The notes: a model not told the origin generated them from the letters alone. Counted from the stretch's first letter, positions 25,163 through 35,028 are shown. The stretch is DNA of 64,000 nucleotides from G963691835 sp963691835 (GCA_963691835.1 OY829383.1:2542001-2606000), one strand, 5' to 3'. Translations and numbers: made by a program.

Positions 25163-26026
25163 CTACGATGCGGCTCTCTCGGTTGGTGGTGAGGGTGGTG
25201 GTGATGTGCGGGCTTCCCATTCCTCGCCGAGCGGGCCGTAAAAGGCTGAAGAGAATCCAGCGGCCTCCCGGGCCGTAACATTGAACGGCGGTTTCACGCC
25301 GCCTTTGAAGTGTTTTCGGACGAGGCTCTGCCAGCGTTCGACCGGCTCGGATTCCTCGCTGGCGCAGAGATGATCGAACCAGCGCTTTCCGACCGCCACG
25401 TGGCCGATTTCGTCGTCATGAATGATCTGGAGAATATCCGCACTCGCGTCGTCCCCAACGGTTCGCAAACGCGCGATCATCGGGGGTGTCACATCCAGAC
25501 CGCGTGCCTCCAGCACCAGCGGGACGACAGCCATACGGGCGACAGGGTCGTGTGCTGTCTCGACCGCCGCCTGCCACAGGCCGTCATGGGCTGGCAGCGC
25601 GCCATAGTAAGATCCAAGGTCAGAGAGCCGGTCCTGCAGCAGAAGATGATGCTTGGACTCCTCATCCGCGACGCGGACCCAATCGTCAAAGTACGCCTTC
25701 GGAAGGCCGTGAGCCCCAAACCGTGCGATCGCGTCCCAGGAAAGATCGACTGCGTTGAGTTCGATATGCGCGAGCGCATGCAGGAGCGCAATGCGGCCCT
25801 TGGCATCGGCGGTGATCTTTCGCTTCGGCACGTCCCTGGGGGGGAGCAACGGCGGTTCCGCTGGACGGGCCGGCCGGTCGGGCGGGTTCACGTTTCCCAG
25901 CACGGAAAGCGCGCCGTTGCGCCAGAGCTCGGCGATCCGGCGGCCAAGCCGCGCCTTCTCGGCGGCGTCCGCCGTGTTTAGGACCTGCACGGCCCCGTCT
26001 GTCAGGCTGGCGACGGCCACGGTCAT
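25163..26026 (-). CDS. DUF455 ferritin-like protein
   Basis: 287 residues of the DUF455 family, ferritin-like fold related to tRNA hydroxylase MiaE. Potential diiron ligands are visible in ALAHIELNAVDL, ADEESKHHLLL, LVLEARGLDV and HDDEIGHVAVG, matching the paired E/ExxH pattern. The last ~20 residues are a Ser/Pro-rich tail. Biochemical role not established for the family. First gene of a minus-strand run DUF455 - cyclase - M20 peptidase - AMDase-like, with short gaps, so co-transcription is possible. Divergent from hisI across 121 bases. Confidence 0.85.
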   Translation of the reverse strand: MTVAVASLTDGAVQVLNTADAAEKARLGRRIAELWRNGALSVLGNVNPPDRPARPAEPPLLPPRDVPKRKITADAKGRIALLHALAHIELNAVDLSWDAIARFGAHGLPKAYFDDWVRVADEESKHHLLLQDRLSDLGSYYGALPAHDGLWQAAVETAHDPVARMAVVPLVLEARGLDVTPPMIARLRTVGDDASADILQIIHDDEIGHVAVGKRWFDHLCASEESEPVERWQSLVRKHFKGGVKPPFNVTAREAAGFSSAFYGPLGEEWEARTSPPPSPPTERAAS

Positions 26027-26147
26027 CTCTCCGGTCTCCCATCATCGACCCGGCAGGGGAGGGACTGCGGGGAGGAGGCTGGTCCCGCTCCGCTTCCCTG
26101 CCTATAACCTGAACCGCCCGGCAACAGAATGACGTGAAGGCGCGCCG

Positions 26148-26633
26148 ATGACCACACTCGCTCGATATGGCTTTTCGGAGCGTGGCACAAAGGACCTTGT
26201 GGAGGAGGGCGACCGCCTCACCCCGAAGTTCGATGCGGACGGCCTCATCCCGGCGATCTGTACGGATGCGGGGACCGGCGAGGTGATGATGTTCGCCTGG
26301 ATGAACGCGGCCGCCCTGGCTGCGACACTGGATACCGGCGAGGCCCACTACTGGAGCCGGTCGCGGTCTGAGATGTGGCACAAGGGTGCGACCAGCGGGA
26401 ACACCCAGAAGGTCGTCGAGGTGCGCATCGATTGCGATCAGGACGTGGTGCTGTTGAGGGTGGAGCCCGCGGGGCCCGCTTGCCATGTGGGCTACCGCTC
26501 CTGCTTCTACCGGGCGGTCGATCTGGGGTCGGCCCCGGAGGGCGGTCGGCGGCTGAGATTGGTTGAGGCTGAGAAGGCCTACGATCCGGACGTGGCCTAT
26601 GGACGCCAGCCAGGTCGGGGGGACGGTGAATGA
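26148..26633 (+). CDS. hisI: Phosphoribosyl-AMP cyclohydrolase
   Basis: Third step of histidine synthesis: opens the adenine ring of phosphoribosyl-AMP. 161 residues, with an N-terminal extension of about 25 compared with the ~130-residue core. The core begins at [13 protein letters not shown]; the metal site DCDQD is at 96-99 region and zinc Cys at 112 and 119 in [11 protein letters not shown]. Not in a his operon here; instead translationally coupled (4-base overlap) to cytidine deaminase. Confidence 0.95.
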   Translation: MTTLARYGFSERGTKDLVEEGDRLTPKFDADGLIPAICTDAGTGEVMMFAWMNAAALAATLDTGEAHYWSRSRSEMWHKGATSGNTQKVVEVRIDCDQDVVLLRVEPAGPACHVGYRSCFYRAVDLGSAPEGGRRLRLVEAEKAYDPDVAYGRQPGRGDGE

Positions 26634-27187
26634 CAACGATCGTCCAGGTAACCCTGCCGGCAATCGACGAGGGCGATCGCTTCGTAAATACTGAAGCGGG
26701 CCGCTTGCGTCTGCCCGGACGCTCGCTGCCGGAGCGCATTGTGTCGCTCGATATCGAGCTGGCCCGGCGGCTGGTCACGGCCGCACGGGATGCCGCGTCC
26801 CGGGCACACGCGCCCTACTCGAATTTCCATGTTGGGGCGGCTGTTGTGATGGCCGACGACCCAGAAGGCCGGATCCTGGTAGGCAGCAACATCGAGAATG
26901 CCTCGTTCGGTGCAACCGTCTGCGGTGAGCGGAATGCGATCCATCACGCGGCGGCCCTCGGCTTCCGGAAGTTGAAACTCCTCGGTCTGTCCACGGCCGA
27001 CAGTCTTGGATCACCATTGTCCGGACGGTCTCCCTGCGGGATCTGCCGTCAGGTGATTTCCGAGTTTGCGAGCGACACGGCGGGAGAGGACACCTTGATA
27101 CTGATCGATACGGGCGAGGACGACGTGCTTTGCGACGTCCTCGACGTGGATCGGCTGCTGCCCTGGCGTTTCGATCTCGGCGCGTGA
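26630..27187 (+). CDS. cdd: Cytidine deaminase
   Basis: Deaminates cytidine and deoxycytidine to uridine forms in pyrimidine salvage. 185 residues, with a ~45-residue N-terminal extension beyond the ~135-residue homotetrameric type. Zinc ligands Cys98, Cys136 and Cys139 ([11 protein letters not shown] and PCGICRQV) and the catalytic Glu100 are present; the usual CAE is CGE here. [11 protein letters not shown] at 62-72 is the typical substrate loop. The start is set by the ATGA overlap with hisI; a blasticidin-S deaminase-type activity is the main alternative. Confidence 0.92.
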   Translation: MTTIVQVTLPAIDEGDRFVNTEAGRLRLPGRSLPERIVSLDIELARRLVTAARDAASRAHAPYSNFHVGAAVVMADDPEGRILVGSNIENASFGATVCGERNAIHHAAALGFRKLKLLGLSTADSLGSPLSGRSPCGICRQVISEFASDTAGEDTLILIDTGEDDVLCDVLDVDRLLPWRFDLGA

Positions 27188-27196
27188 TCTGTCCGA

Positions 27197-28018
27197 TCAG
27201 GCGACCGAAACAGATGGCGCCACATCCAGACGGACGACGATGTCCCGAAGGTCTTCCGACGGCGGCGGATAATACTCACGCACCAACGGGTCGTGACCGG
27301 GGATGATGTGGTCCGGGGAGTCGGCGAGTAGGTTGAGGGTGTTGTAGCCGTTCAACATGTCGCCGAGGTTGTAGACGATCACGAACGGCTTTCCCTCCAC
27401 CATGTTCTCGTAGAAATGGCTGCAATCGGAAGCCAGCACCACCCAGCCTCTCTTCGTCCACACGCGGACGCACATGAGACCGGCCGAATGACCCCCGATC
27501 TTGTGAACACTGATCCCGGGCGCGAGCGTGCCGTCCCCATCATGGAACTTCACTTGATTGCCGTAGACCTTGCGGACGAGCGCGACCACGTCCTCGACCT
27601 CGAACGGACGGCGGATGGCGGGGTGGCACATGCAGCGGCCGGTGGCGTAGGCCATCTCCCCGTCCTGGACATGGAAGGTGGCTTTGGGGAAATCCCCGAG
27701 ACCACCCGCGTGGTCATAGTGCATATGGGTGATGACAACGTCTTCGACCTCGGCCGCGTCGACGCCCATCAACGCAAGACCTTCCGTGGGACTGCGAAGC
27801 AGAGGGGAGCCGCGCTTCGCGGCCGCGACCGGTCCGAAGCCCGTGTCGACGACCACGGTCCGGTTCTCGTTCCGGATCAGCCAGATGAAGTAGTCGAGCG
27901 GCATCGGGCCGTCGTGCTCGTCCTTGTAGAGCATGTTTTCATGCCGCTGACGGTCGCCCTTGTAGGCGTAGCGGATCGCAAAGACTTCGTAGACCTCGCG
28001 CGCGTCCGCGTCGCTCAT
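27197..28018 (-). CDS. Metallo-beta-lactamase fold hydrolase (AHL lactonase-like)
   Basis: 273 residues, with the HxHxDH motif HMHYDHAGG, a following GGHSAGLMCV and a terminal IPGHDPLV providing metal ligands. The overall arrangement, with an N-terminal beta-strand section containing MPLDYFIWLI and VVVDTGFG, is that of the N-acyl homoserine lactonase-like subgroup. Lactone or ester hydrolysis is the most probable activity; quorum quenching is only a possibility, as no luxI/luxR gene is present. Convergent with cdd (9 bases between stops) and downstream of the FAD oxidoreductase. Confidence 0.88.
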   Translation of the reverse strand: MSDADAREVYEVFAIRYAYKGDRQRHENMLYKDEHDGPMPLDYFIWLIRNENRTVVVDTGFGPVAAAKRGSPLLRSPTEGLALMGVDAAEVEDVVITHMHYDHAGGLGDFPKATFHVQDGEMAYATGRCMCHPAIRRPFEVEDVVALVRKVYGNQVKFHDGDGTLAPGISVHKIGGHSAGLMCVRVWTKRGWVVLASDCSHFYENMVEGKPFVIVYNLGDMLNGYNTLNLLADSPDHIIPGHDPLVREYYPPPSEDLRDIVVRLDVAPSVSVA

Positions 28019-28117
28019 GTCGGCTCCTCCCTAAACCCGGCCGTTCTTGTTTGCCGGGAGCCTAGCGCGAAGCGACCAGACCGGCCAAGGGTAGGCGGGC
28101 AATAGTGAGCGACAGGG

Positions 28118-29227
28118 TCAGCGGGCGAGGATGTCCCCGACAGCATCGGCGATCGCGAGGGAGGAGGTCACGCCCGGCGACTCGATGCCGAAGAGGTTGA
28201 CCATCCCTTCCACTCCGTGAACGCCGGGACCCTGGACGACGAAGTCGTGTGCCGGCTCACCCTTGGCCTGGATTTTCGGCCGGATGCCTGCATAGCCCGG
28301 TTGCAGTGCTCCGTCCGGCAGTCCGGGCCAGTACTTGCGGACCGCGGCGTAGAAGCTGTCTGCCCGGGCCGGGTCCACGTCGTAGTCGATCTCGTCGATC
28401 CATTCCACATCCGGGCCGAACCGGGCCTGACCGCCGAGATCGACCGTAAGATGGATTCCAAGTCCGGCTTCCTCGGGGGCTGGATAGATCAGGGTGGAGA
28501 ACGGTGCCCGGCAGCCCGACAGGGTGTAGTAGTTCCCCTTGCAATAGTGATGGGCGGGCACATGCGCCTTGGGAAACCCCTCGATCGAGGCGGCGACCGG
28601 TTGGGCATGCAAGCCGCCCGCGTTCACCACCGTGCTGGCAAGCAGTTCCATCGGCTCCTCTCCGCCCACGCGCAGGAGAATGCCGTCATCCCGGATTTCG
28701 CCTGATGTGACGGGCGCATGGAACGCCAGCATCGCACCGTGCTCTTCCGCGTCTCCCTGCAGCGCCAACATGTAGGAATGGCTGTCCAGGATGCCCGTCG
28801 AGGGGGACCAGAGTGCGGTCACACAGGAGAGTTCCGGCTCCATCGCCTTGATCTCGTTGTCGCCGAGGAAGCGGAGATCGTCGACGCCGTTGGCTGCCGC
28901 CTTCTGCTGGATGCCCTCCAGCGCGGGGATCTGATCTTCGCTGGTGGCCACGATCAGCTTGCCGAGCTGCCTAAAGGGAATGCCGTGGCTTTCCAGGTAG
29001 TCGTAGAGCTTGTGCTTGCCCTCGACACAGTAGCGGGCCTTCAGGCTGCCGGTCGGATAGTAGATGCCCGCGTGTATGACCTCGGAGTGGCGGGAACTGG
29101 TCTCCGTCCCAATGGCCTCGGCCGCGTCAAGGACGATGACCTCCCGCCCTGCCAACGCGAGAACCCGGGCTACCGCCAGACCGACGACGCCCGCACCGAT
29201 CACCACACAATCCACCTGTTCGGCCAT
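28118..29227 (-). CDS. lhgO: L-2-hydroxyglutarate oxidase-like FAD oxidoreductase
   Basis: DAO-family flavoprotein, 369 residues. The FAD fold opens with [17 protein letters not shown], and [20 protein letters not shown] and the C-terminal [18 protein letters not shown] are characteristic of L-2-hydroxyglutarate dehydrogenase/oxidase (LhgO/L2HGDH). It would oxidise L-2-hydroxyglutarate to 2-oxoglutarate, feeding electrons to quinones or oxygen. Some members have broader 2-hydroxyacid or glycine use. 100 bases separate it from the hydrolase gene downstream. Confidence 0.85.
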   Translation of the reverse strand: MAEQVDCVVIGAGVVGLAVARVLALAGREVIVLDAAEAIGTETSSRHSEVIHAGIYYPTGSLKARYCVEGKHKLYDYLESHGIPFRQLGKLIVATSEDQIPALEGIQQKAAANGVDDLRFLGDNEIKAMEPELSCVTALWSPSTGILDSHSYMLALQGDAEEHGAMLAFHAPVTSGEIRDDGILLRVGGEEPMELLASTVVNAGGLHAQPVAASIEGFPKAHVPAHHYCKGNYYTLSGCRAPFSTLIYPAPEEAGLGIHLTVDLGGQARFGPDVEWIDEIDYDVDPARADSFYAAVRKYWPGLPDGALQPGYAGIRPKIQAKGEPAHDFVVQGPGVHGVEGMVNLFGIESPGVTSSLAIADAVGDILAR

Positions 29228-29417
29228 CGGACGTCCTTGTCTCAGATCGTTTCACCGGCTGTCTGTTACCCGTCGCTAACGAACGGGCGGCAGGCCGTCA
29301 AGGCCCCGGCATGGGGCCAAACGCGCAACGCTGTATCGTCCGCCGACCGCTTGATCGGGTGCCGGATCCGGTGTGTGCTGGATGATCTTCCCTGCCGTCC
29401 CTGCCGAAAGGAAGCCT

Positions 29418-30236
29418 ATGTCCGCCGACCCTTTTCCCGCTATAATAGAATCCGAAGCTACGGGTCGGGTGGCTGAGATCTTCGATGACATCCGCCAGGT
29501 CATGGGCATGCCGGTCATCAATCTCGTGTGGCGACATTTCGCACTCAATCCCGACGGGCTCGCCTGGGCCTGGCGTACCTTGAGGCCGCATTATGAGTCC
29601 GGCGCGGTGGAGGCGGAGGCCGCCGCCCTCGTGAAAGAGATTGAGGTGGAGACCCTGCCAGTGATGCCCCAGGCGCTCCTCAGATCATCCGGCATTGATG
29701 CCGAGGCGGAGCGGTCCCTGCGGGTCGTGTTGGATACCTACGATCGGGGCAATGCGATGAACCTCGTCGCTCTGGCAACGCTCTTCGTCGACCCGGAAAC
29801 ACCCCCGGCCCCTCCCGGCGATCCGTCGGCTCGGCTTCAGACCGTTGCGGGACCCGCGCCGACGATCCCGGCCATGGATGGCATCCCCGAGGACATTCTG
29901 CCGCTGGTCAGATCGATCAACACCTTCGGTGCGGGTGAGCATGACCACATCATGGCGAGCATCTACAGGCAGTTTGCCCACTGGCCGGGTTACCTCTCAT
30001 TGTCTTGGATGGCCTTGGCCCCCATGGCTCAGGACGGCCGTTTGGATGCGATGATCGAAAGCACTCACAGGAAAGGGCTGGCCCGCGCGGCCCGGCTCGT
30101 CGGCTCGGTGGAGCCCGCACCTGCATCCGAGAACACCCCTGTTATTCGTGAGGCGGCTGCTTTGTTCGCCCGCTATGTCATTGCTAGACTCATCCCGATC
30201 ACCGCGATGCTGCGCCGGGCCATGCCCGCACCCTAA
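29418..30236 (+). CDS. DehI-type halocarboxylic acid dehalogenase family protein
   Basis: 272 residues resembling the group I 2-haloacid dehalogenase DehI (halocarboxylic acid dehydrogenase DehI family). DehI has two related ~130-residue halves; here the first shows IFDDIRQVMGMPVINLVW and a parallel unit in the second shows FGAGEHDHIMASIYRQFAHW, both matching that pattern. DehI itself is ~295 residues, so this copy is somewhat short. Many family members are uncharacterised and may not be dehalogenases. The ATG at 29418 has AAAGGAAG upstream. The molybdopterin oxidoreductase starts 28 bases downstream. Confidence 0.75.
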   Translation: MSADPFPAIIESEATGRVAEIFDDIRQVMGMPVINLVWRHFALNPDGLAWAWRTLRPHYESGAVEAEAAALVKEIEVETLPVMPQALLRSSGIDAEAERSLRVVLDTYDRGNAMNLVALATLFVDPETPPAPPGDPSARLQTVAGPAPTIPAMDGIPEDILPLVRSINTFGAGEHDHIMASIYRQFAHWPGYLSLSWMALAPMAQDGRLDAMIESTHRKGLARAARLVGSVEPAPASENTPVIREAAALFARYVIARLIPITAMLRRAMPAP

Positions 30237-30264
30237 GCTTTGCCTGTTCTGCCCGGAGCCCGTC

Positions 30265-32316
30265 ATGCCCCTCGATATTGTTCATTCCGTTTGCCCCCAC
30301 GACTGTCCAAGCTGCTGCTCGCTTGATGTGGAGCGGATCGACCGGCATACGATTGGGCGCATTCGAGGGGCGAAGAACGACTACACGCTGGGGACGGTCT
30401 GCGCGAAGGTGGCCCGGTACGCCGAACGGGTCCATCACCCGGACCGCCTGATGCATCCCATGGTCCGGACCGGGCCGAAGGGGTCGGGCGAGTTTGCGCG
30501 CGTCGGTTGGGACGAGGCGCTGGACCGGATCGTCGATGCCTTCCAGACGGCGACGCGGGAGCATGGCAGCGAGGCGGTCTGGCCCTACTATTTCGCGGGC
30601 ACGATGGGGTTGGTCGCCCGGGATGGGATCAACCGCCTCCGGCATGTGATGAAGTACTCGGGGCAGGCCGCGAACATCTGTACAGAGTTGGTGCAGAACG
30701 GCTTCCTTGCCGGGATCGGCGGGCTGACCGGACCGGATCCGCGGGAGATGGGAGAGGCGGATCTCATCTGGATGTGGGGCGGCAACCCGGTCTCCACCCA
30801 AGTAAACGTGATGAGCCATGTGGCCCGTGCCCGAAAGGAGCGGGGGGCGAAGTTCGTCGTTGTCGACCCCTATAAGAGCCCGACGGCAGAGGTGGCGGAC
30901 GAGCACGTCATGGTCCGGCCGGGGACCGATGGCGCCGTCGCGGCTGCGATGATGCATGTTCTTTTCCGCGATGGCTTCGCGGACCGCGAGTACATGGCCC
31001 GCTACACCCGTGATCACGAGGCGTTGGAGGCTCATCTCAAGACCCGGACACCGGACTGGGCGGAGGCGATCAGCGGTGTCCCGGCGGAGCAGATCGAGCG
31101 GTTGGCCCAGGAATATGGGCGCACGGAGCGGGCGTTCATTCGCCTTGGCTACGGCTTCTCCCGGTCCCGGAATGGGCCGGCGCAGGTCCACGCGGTCACC
31201 TGCCTCCCATCCGTGACGGGCAAATGGAAGTACAAGGGCGGCGGCGTGTTCTGGAGTTCCCGTCAGAGCTTCAATTGGGACAAGACGCTGATCGACGGGT
31301 TGGATGCCAAGGACCCGTCCGTCCGAACCCTCGACATGTCCCGGATCGGGCCTGTGCTGACAGGCGAAGACCCGGTCGTCCAACAGGGCCCGCCGGTCAA
31401 GGCCATGCTGATCCAGAACACGAACCCGGCCGCCGTCGCCCCTGATACGCGTCGGGTGCTCGAAGGTTTTGCCCGTGAAGACCTGTTTGTTGCCGTGCAC
31501 GAGCAGTTCATGACAGAGACGGCGAAACTCGCGGACGTGGTCTTGCCCGCGACGACGTTCCTGGAGCATGACGATCTCTATCAGGGCGGTGGTCAGGTTT
31601 ATCTTCAGGTTCATCGCGCCGTCATCGACGCACCCGGCGAGACGCGGCCCAACCACGATGTGATCTGCGAGTTGGGCAAGCGGCTCGGCGGCAATCATCG
31701 CGGCTTCGAGATGACGGCTTGGGAAATGGTGGACGAGACGCTGCGCGCGTCTGGCTGGCCCGGTGCGGATGAGTGTCTCGAGAAGCGATGGGTCGACGTT
31801 ATTCCCCCGTTTGAGAAGGCGCATTTCCTGGACGGCTTCCCAAGCCCAACCGGCAAGTTTCACTTCGCCGCTGATTGGGAGGCGATCGGCCATCAGGGGG
31901 CGCCCTTGCCGCGCCTGCCGGACCACGCGGATGTCATCGATAAGGCGACCGAGGAGAAACCGTTCCGAATGGTAACGGCCCCCGCCCGGAATTATCTCAA
32001 CACAAGCTTCACCGAGACCCCGACCAGCATCAAAAGGGAGGGGCGGCCCACCGTCATGGTCCACCCGGACGATGCATCGTCTCTTGGCTTTGGTGATGCG
32101 GCACGTGTCCGCCTTGGAAACGAGCAGGGGAGTGTCGTCCTCCATGCGGCGCTTTTCGACGGGCTGCAACCCGGTGTGGTGATCGTGGAAAGCGTTTGGC
32201 CCAACCACGCCTACGAGGAAGGGCTTGGGATCAACACCCTGGTCAGTGCCGAATCGCCGCCGCCGAATGGTGGGGCGGTCTTCCACGATACGGCTGTCTG
32301 GCTTCGAAAGGCTTGA
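30265..32316 (+). CDS. Molybdopterin oxidoreductase (DMSO reductase family)
   Basis: 683 residues. An N-terminal 4Fe-4S site is seen at Cys10, Cys14, Cys17/18 (CPHDCPSCC) and Cys46 (GTVCAKV), followed by the three molybdopterin domains and a C-terminal molydop_binding domain (ARVRLGNEQGSVVL). No Tat signal, so cytoplasmic. GGNPVSTQVNVMSHVARARK is the bis-MGD contact region. Substrate not predictable; homologues include assorted formate-dehydrogenase-like and BisC-like proteins. The frame is open upstream, but the ATG at 30265 places the Fe-S motif correctly. Close spacing to the DehI-like gene suggests a shared transcript. Confidence 0.9.
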   Translation: MPLDIVHSVCPHDCPSCCSLDVERIDRHTIGRIRGAKNDYTLGTVCAKVARYAERVHHPDRLMHPMVRTGPKGSGEFARVGWDEALDRIVDAFQTATREHGSEAVWPYYFAGTMGLVARDGINRLRHVMKYSGQAANICTELVQNGFLAGIGGLTGPDPREMGEADLIWMWGGNPVSTQVNVMSHVARARKERGAKFVVVDPYKSPTAEVADEHVMVRPGTDGAVAAAMMHVLFRDGFADREYMARYTRDHEALEAHLKTRTPDWAEAISGVPAEQIERLAQEYGRTERAFIRLGYGFSRSRNGPAQVHAVTCLPSVTGKWKYKGGGVFWSSRQSFNWDKTLIDGLDAKDPSVRTLDMSRIGPVLTGEDPVVQQGPPVKAMLIQNTNPAAVAPDTRRVLEGFAREDLFVAVHEQFMTETAKLADVVLPATTFLEHDDLYQGGGQVYLQVHRAVIDAPGETRPNHDVICELGKRLGGNHRGFEMTAWEMVDETLRASGWPGADECLEKRWVDVIPPFEKAHFLDGFPSPTGKFHFAADWEAIGHQGAPLPRLPDHADVIDKATEEKPFRMVTAPARNYLNTSFTETPTSIKREGRPTVMVHPDDASSLGFGDAARVRLGNEQGSVVLHAALFDGLQPGVVIVESVWPNHAYEEGLGINTLVSAESPPPNGGAVFHDTAVWLRKA

Positions 32317-32399
32317 TTCTGCGCGTTGAACCGGCGCGTCTTGCTGGTTTCGGCTAGCAGGCGTAAGCAAGATTACGTTGCTTGCCGCCGGAGACCCCG

Positions 32400-33353
32400 T
32401 TGGACACGATCGCGAACACGACCCACCAGACCGCTTCTCAGGACGCCCCCATGGGCGCGCCGCCGAACGCTCCTGGGACGCCGATGGAACAGGCGTCGGC
32501 CGAGCCGCCGGTCGCCCCCCAGGACCAGGGGCCGCCCGCGACCATCATTGTGTTCGGGAACGAGAAGGGTGGCTCGGGCAAGTCGACCGCGGCAATGCAT
32601 GTGACCGTGGCGCTGATGCGGCTCGGCTTCTCGGTTGGCAGCATCGACCTGGATGCGCCTCAGTGGACGTTCACCCGTTATCTCTCCAACCGTGCCCAGA
32701 CCGTGAAGCGGGATGGCACGGACATGCCCATGCCCCGGCATGTCTTCCTCTCGCGCAGCGAAAAGCAGACCCGTGCTGAGATGGAGGCCGACGATAGGTT
32801 CAGGCTGGAAAAGGTGCTGGGGAAACTCAGATCCACCGTAGACTACATCGTCATAGACTGCCCCGGCACGGATACGACCATTGGACGGCTCGCCCACACA
32901 TGGGCTGACAAGCTGGTTACGCCGATGAACGACAGTTTCGTGGACTTGGACGTGGTCGCCAATGTGGATGGCGGCACCCATGAAATCGTCCGGCCGAGTG
33001 TCTACTCCGAGATGGTGTGGGAGGCGCGGAAGCGTCGGGCCGCACGAGACGGGGGGTCGATCGACTGGATCGTGATGCGGAACCGGCTCTCCAATCTCAA
33101 CGCCCGCAACAAGCAGGAGATGGAAGAAGTCCTGCAGCAGTTGGCGCGGCGGATCGGCTTCCGTCTGGCCCCAGGCTTCAGCGAGCGTGTCATTTTCCGG
33201 GAGTTGTTTCTGCGTGGCCTGACGATGCTCGACGTCTTCGAAATCAGCGAAGGCGGGACACCAAGGCTCAGCCATGTGGCGGCGCGTCAGGAGGTCAGAA
33301 GCCTGCTGAATACATTGCAGCTTCCCGCGAGGACCCCGCGCGCGGCATCCTAG
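32400..33353 (+). CDS. mipZ: MipZ-type ParA ATPase
   Basis: 317 residues. The deviant Walker A GNEKGGSGKST near residue 55 and CPGTDTTIGRLAH-type switch region match MipZ, the alphaproteobacterial ATPase that sets the division plane by forming a bipolar gradient with ParB and inhibiting FtsZ. FGNEKGGSGKSTAAMH is the MipZ-specific context rather than that of ParA or MinD. A ~45-residue Pro/Ala-rich N-terminus precedes it. Start uncertain: TTG at 32400 has GGAG six bases upstream; TTG 32382 and ATG 32451 or 32484 are alternatives. Followed after 40 bases by an acyl-CoA synthetase. Confidence 0.85.
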   Translation: MDTIANTTHQTASQDAPMGAPPNAPGTPMEQASAEPPVAPQDQGPPATIIVFGNEKGGSGKSTAAMHVTVALMRLGFSVGSIDLDAPQWTFTRYLSNRAQTVKRDGTDMPMPRHVFLSRSEKQTRAEMEADDRFRLEKVLGKLRSTVDYIVIDCPGTDTTIGRLAHTWADKLVTPMNDSFVDLDVVANVDGGTHEIVRPSVYSEMVWEARKRRAARDGGSIDWIVMRNRLSNLNARNKQEMEEVLQQLARRIGFRLAPGFSERVIFRELFLRGLTMLDVFEISEGGTPRLSHVAARQEVRSLLNTLQLPARTPRAAS

Positions 33354-33393
33354 GGATCAGCCTCTTTGATGAGGCCAACCCGATGGAGCCCGC

Positions 33394-35028
33394 ATGCTGC
33401 CCGACGCCGAGACATGGACGGACCTGCTGACCCGGTTTCACTGGCGTATCCCGGAACGGTTCAACATTGGTGTTGATGTCTCCGACAAACATCCCCGGGA
33501 CAATCCAGCCCTAATCCATCTGACCGGCCATGGAGAGGGACCGGAGGTCTGGACGTTCGGTGACGTTTCCGATGCGTCCAATCGCCTGGCCAACGCGCTG
33601 CTCGCCGCGGGCCTCCAGCGTGAAGACCGGATCGGCATTCTTTTGCCGCAACGGCCGGAGACCGGAATCGCGCATGTCGCGGCATACAAGGCCGGTATGA
33701 TCGCGGTTCCCCTCTTCACGCTGTTTGGCCCGGAAGCCCTCGAGTTCCGGTTATCGAACAGCGGTGCGGCCGCGGTCGTGACGGATGAGGAGGGTTTGGC
33801 CAAGTTGTCCACCTTCCGGGCGTCTTTGCCAAACCTCCGAGTGATCATTGTGGTTGACCGGCTGACGGATGCCGCTGACGCGGTCTCTTGGGTGGGGTTG
33901 CTGGAAAGATCATCGACCCAGTTCACCGCCGTCGATACGGCGGCCGATGACCCGGCGCTTATCATCTACACCTCCGGCACGACGGGGCCTCCGAAAGGCG
34001 CGCTGCATGCCCATCGCGTTCTGCTCGGGCATCTCCCCGGGGTCGAGATGCCGCAGGAGCTGTTTCCCAAACCTGGTGACCGGTTCTGGACGCCAGCGGA
34101 TTGGGCTTGGATCGGCGGGCTTCTGGATGTGTTGCTGCCATCCTGGCATCACGGTGTACCGGTCGTCTTCCACCGGGTGGCCAAGTTCGACCCAGAAGCG
34201 GCACTCCGTCTGATGGCCGACAATGAGATCCGAAACGTCTTTCTGCCGCCGACGGCGATGAAGCTGATGCGGCAGGCAACACCCAGCGGCCACCCGGAAG
34301 GCCTCGCCCTGCGCTCCGTCGGGTCCGGAGGCGAGACCCTGGGCGGTGAGTTACTCGATTGGGGACGAGAGGTTCTGGGCGTCACGGTGAACGAGTTCTA
34401 CGGCCAGACCGAGTGCAATCTGGTCGTTTCCAACTGTTCCACCCTGTTTGACCCCACTCCGGGCTCGATGGGCCGGGCCGTTCCGGGCCATACCGTCGCC
34501 ATCGTTGATGAGGCAGGTGACCCGATTCCGGACGGCACCCTCGGGCGGATCGGAATCCGGCGGCCGGACCCGGTCATGTTCCTTGGATACTGGCAGAACG
34601 AGCAGGCGACCCGGGCGAAGTTCGCGGGCGAGTATCTTGTCACCGGCGACATGGGACGCCGGGATGATGACGGACAGCTTTGGTATGTGGGGCGGGACGA
34701 TGATGTCATCACCTCCGCCGGGTACCGGATCGGGCCGGGCGAAGTGGAAGACTGCCTACTGCGTCATCCCGCCGTTGCATTGGCGGCCGTGGTCGGAACG
34801 CCCGACCCGATCCGGACGGAGTTGGTTACGGCCGTCGTCGTTCCGGCGGAAGGCGTGGTGGCGGACGATACTCTTGCTCGCGATATCCAGGCCTTCGTCA
34901 AAACGCGGCTGGCCGCCCATGAGTATCCGCGCCGCGTGATCTTCCAGGACTCGCTTCCGATGACGACCACCGGCAAGATCATGCGCAAGGACCTGCGCGC
35001 CGCACTCGCCGACGCCTCCCCTAACTGA
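33394..35028 (+). CDS. Acyl-CoA synthetase (AMP-binding)
   Basis: ANL-family ligase, 544 residues, activating a carboxylic acid to acyl-AMP then acyl-CoA. The P-loop-like IIYTSGTTGPPKGALHAH, the A5-type NEFYGQTECNL, the A8 hinge around YRIGPGEVE and the C-terminal catalytic Lys in TTTGKIMRKDLR are present. The GQTE context resembles acetyl/medium-chain acyl-CoA synthetases. Substrate unknown. The isomerase gene starts 27 bases downstream. Confidence 0.92.
   Translation: MLPDAETWTDLLTRFHWRIPERFNIGVDVSDKHPRDNPALIHLTGHGEGPEVWTFGDVSDASNRLANALLAAGLQREDRIGILLPQRPETGIAHVAAYKAGMIAVPLFTLFGPEALEFRLSNSGAAAVVTDEEGLAKLSTFRASLPNLRVIIVVDRLTDAADAVSWVGLLERSSTQFTAVDTAADDPALIIYTSGTTGPPKGALHAHRVLLGHLPGVEMPQELFPKPGDRFWTPADWAWIGGLLDVLLPSWHHGVPVVFHRVAKFDPEAALRLMADNEIRNVFLPPTAMKLMRQATPSGHPEGLALRSVGSGGETLGGELLDWGREVLGVTVNEFYGQTECNLVVSNCSTLFDPTPGSMGRAVPGHTVAIVDEAGDPIPDGTLGRIGIRRPDPVMFLGYWQNEQATRAKFAGEYLVTGDMGRRDDDGQLWYVGRDDDVITSAGYRIGPGEVEDCLLRHPAVALAAVVGTPDPIRTELVTAVVVPAEGVVADDTLARDIQAFVKTRLAAHEYPRRVIFQDSLPMTTTGKIMRKDLRAALADASPN

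Noticed and set aside
27197..28018. Quorum-quenching AHL lactonase
   Set aside because: The fold and motif fit, but no luxI/luxR or other support; kept as a general hydrolase.
30199..32370. Very long minus-strand open frame opposite the molybdopterin oxidoreductase
   Set aside because: Typical antisense frame in high-GC DNA; Arg/Pro/His-rich with no domain, while the plus strand has clear motifs.
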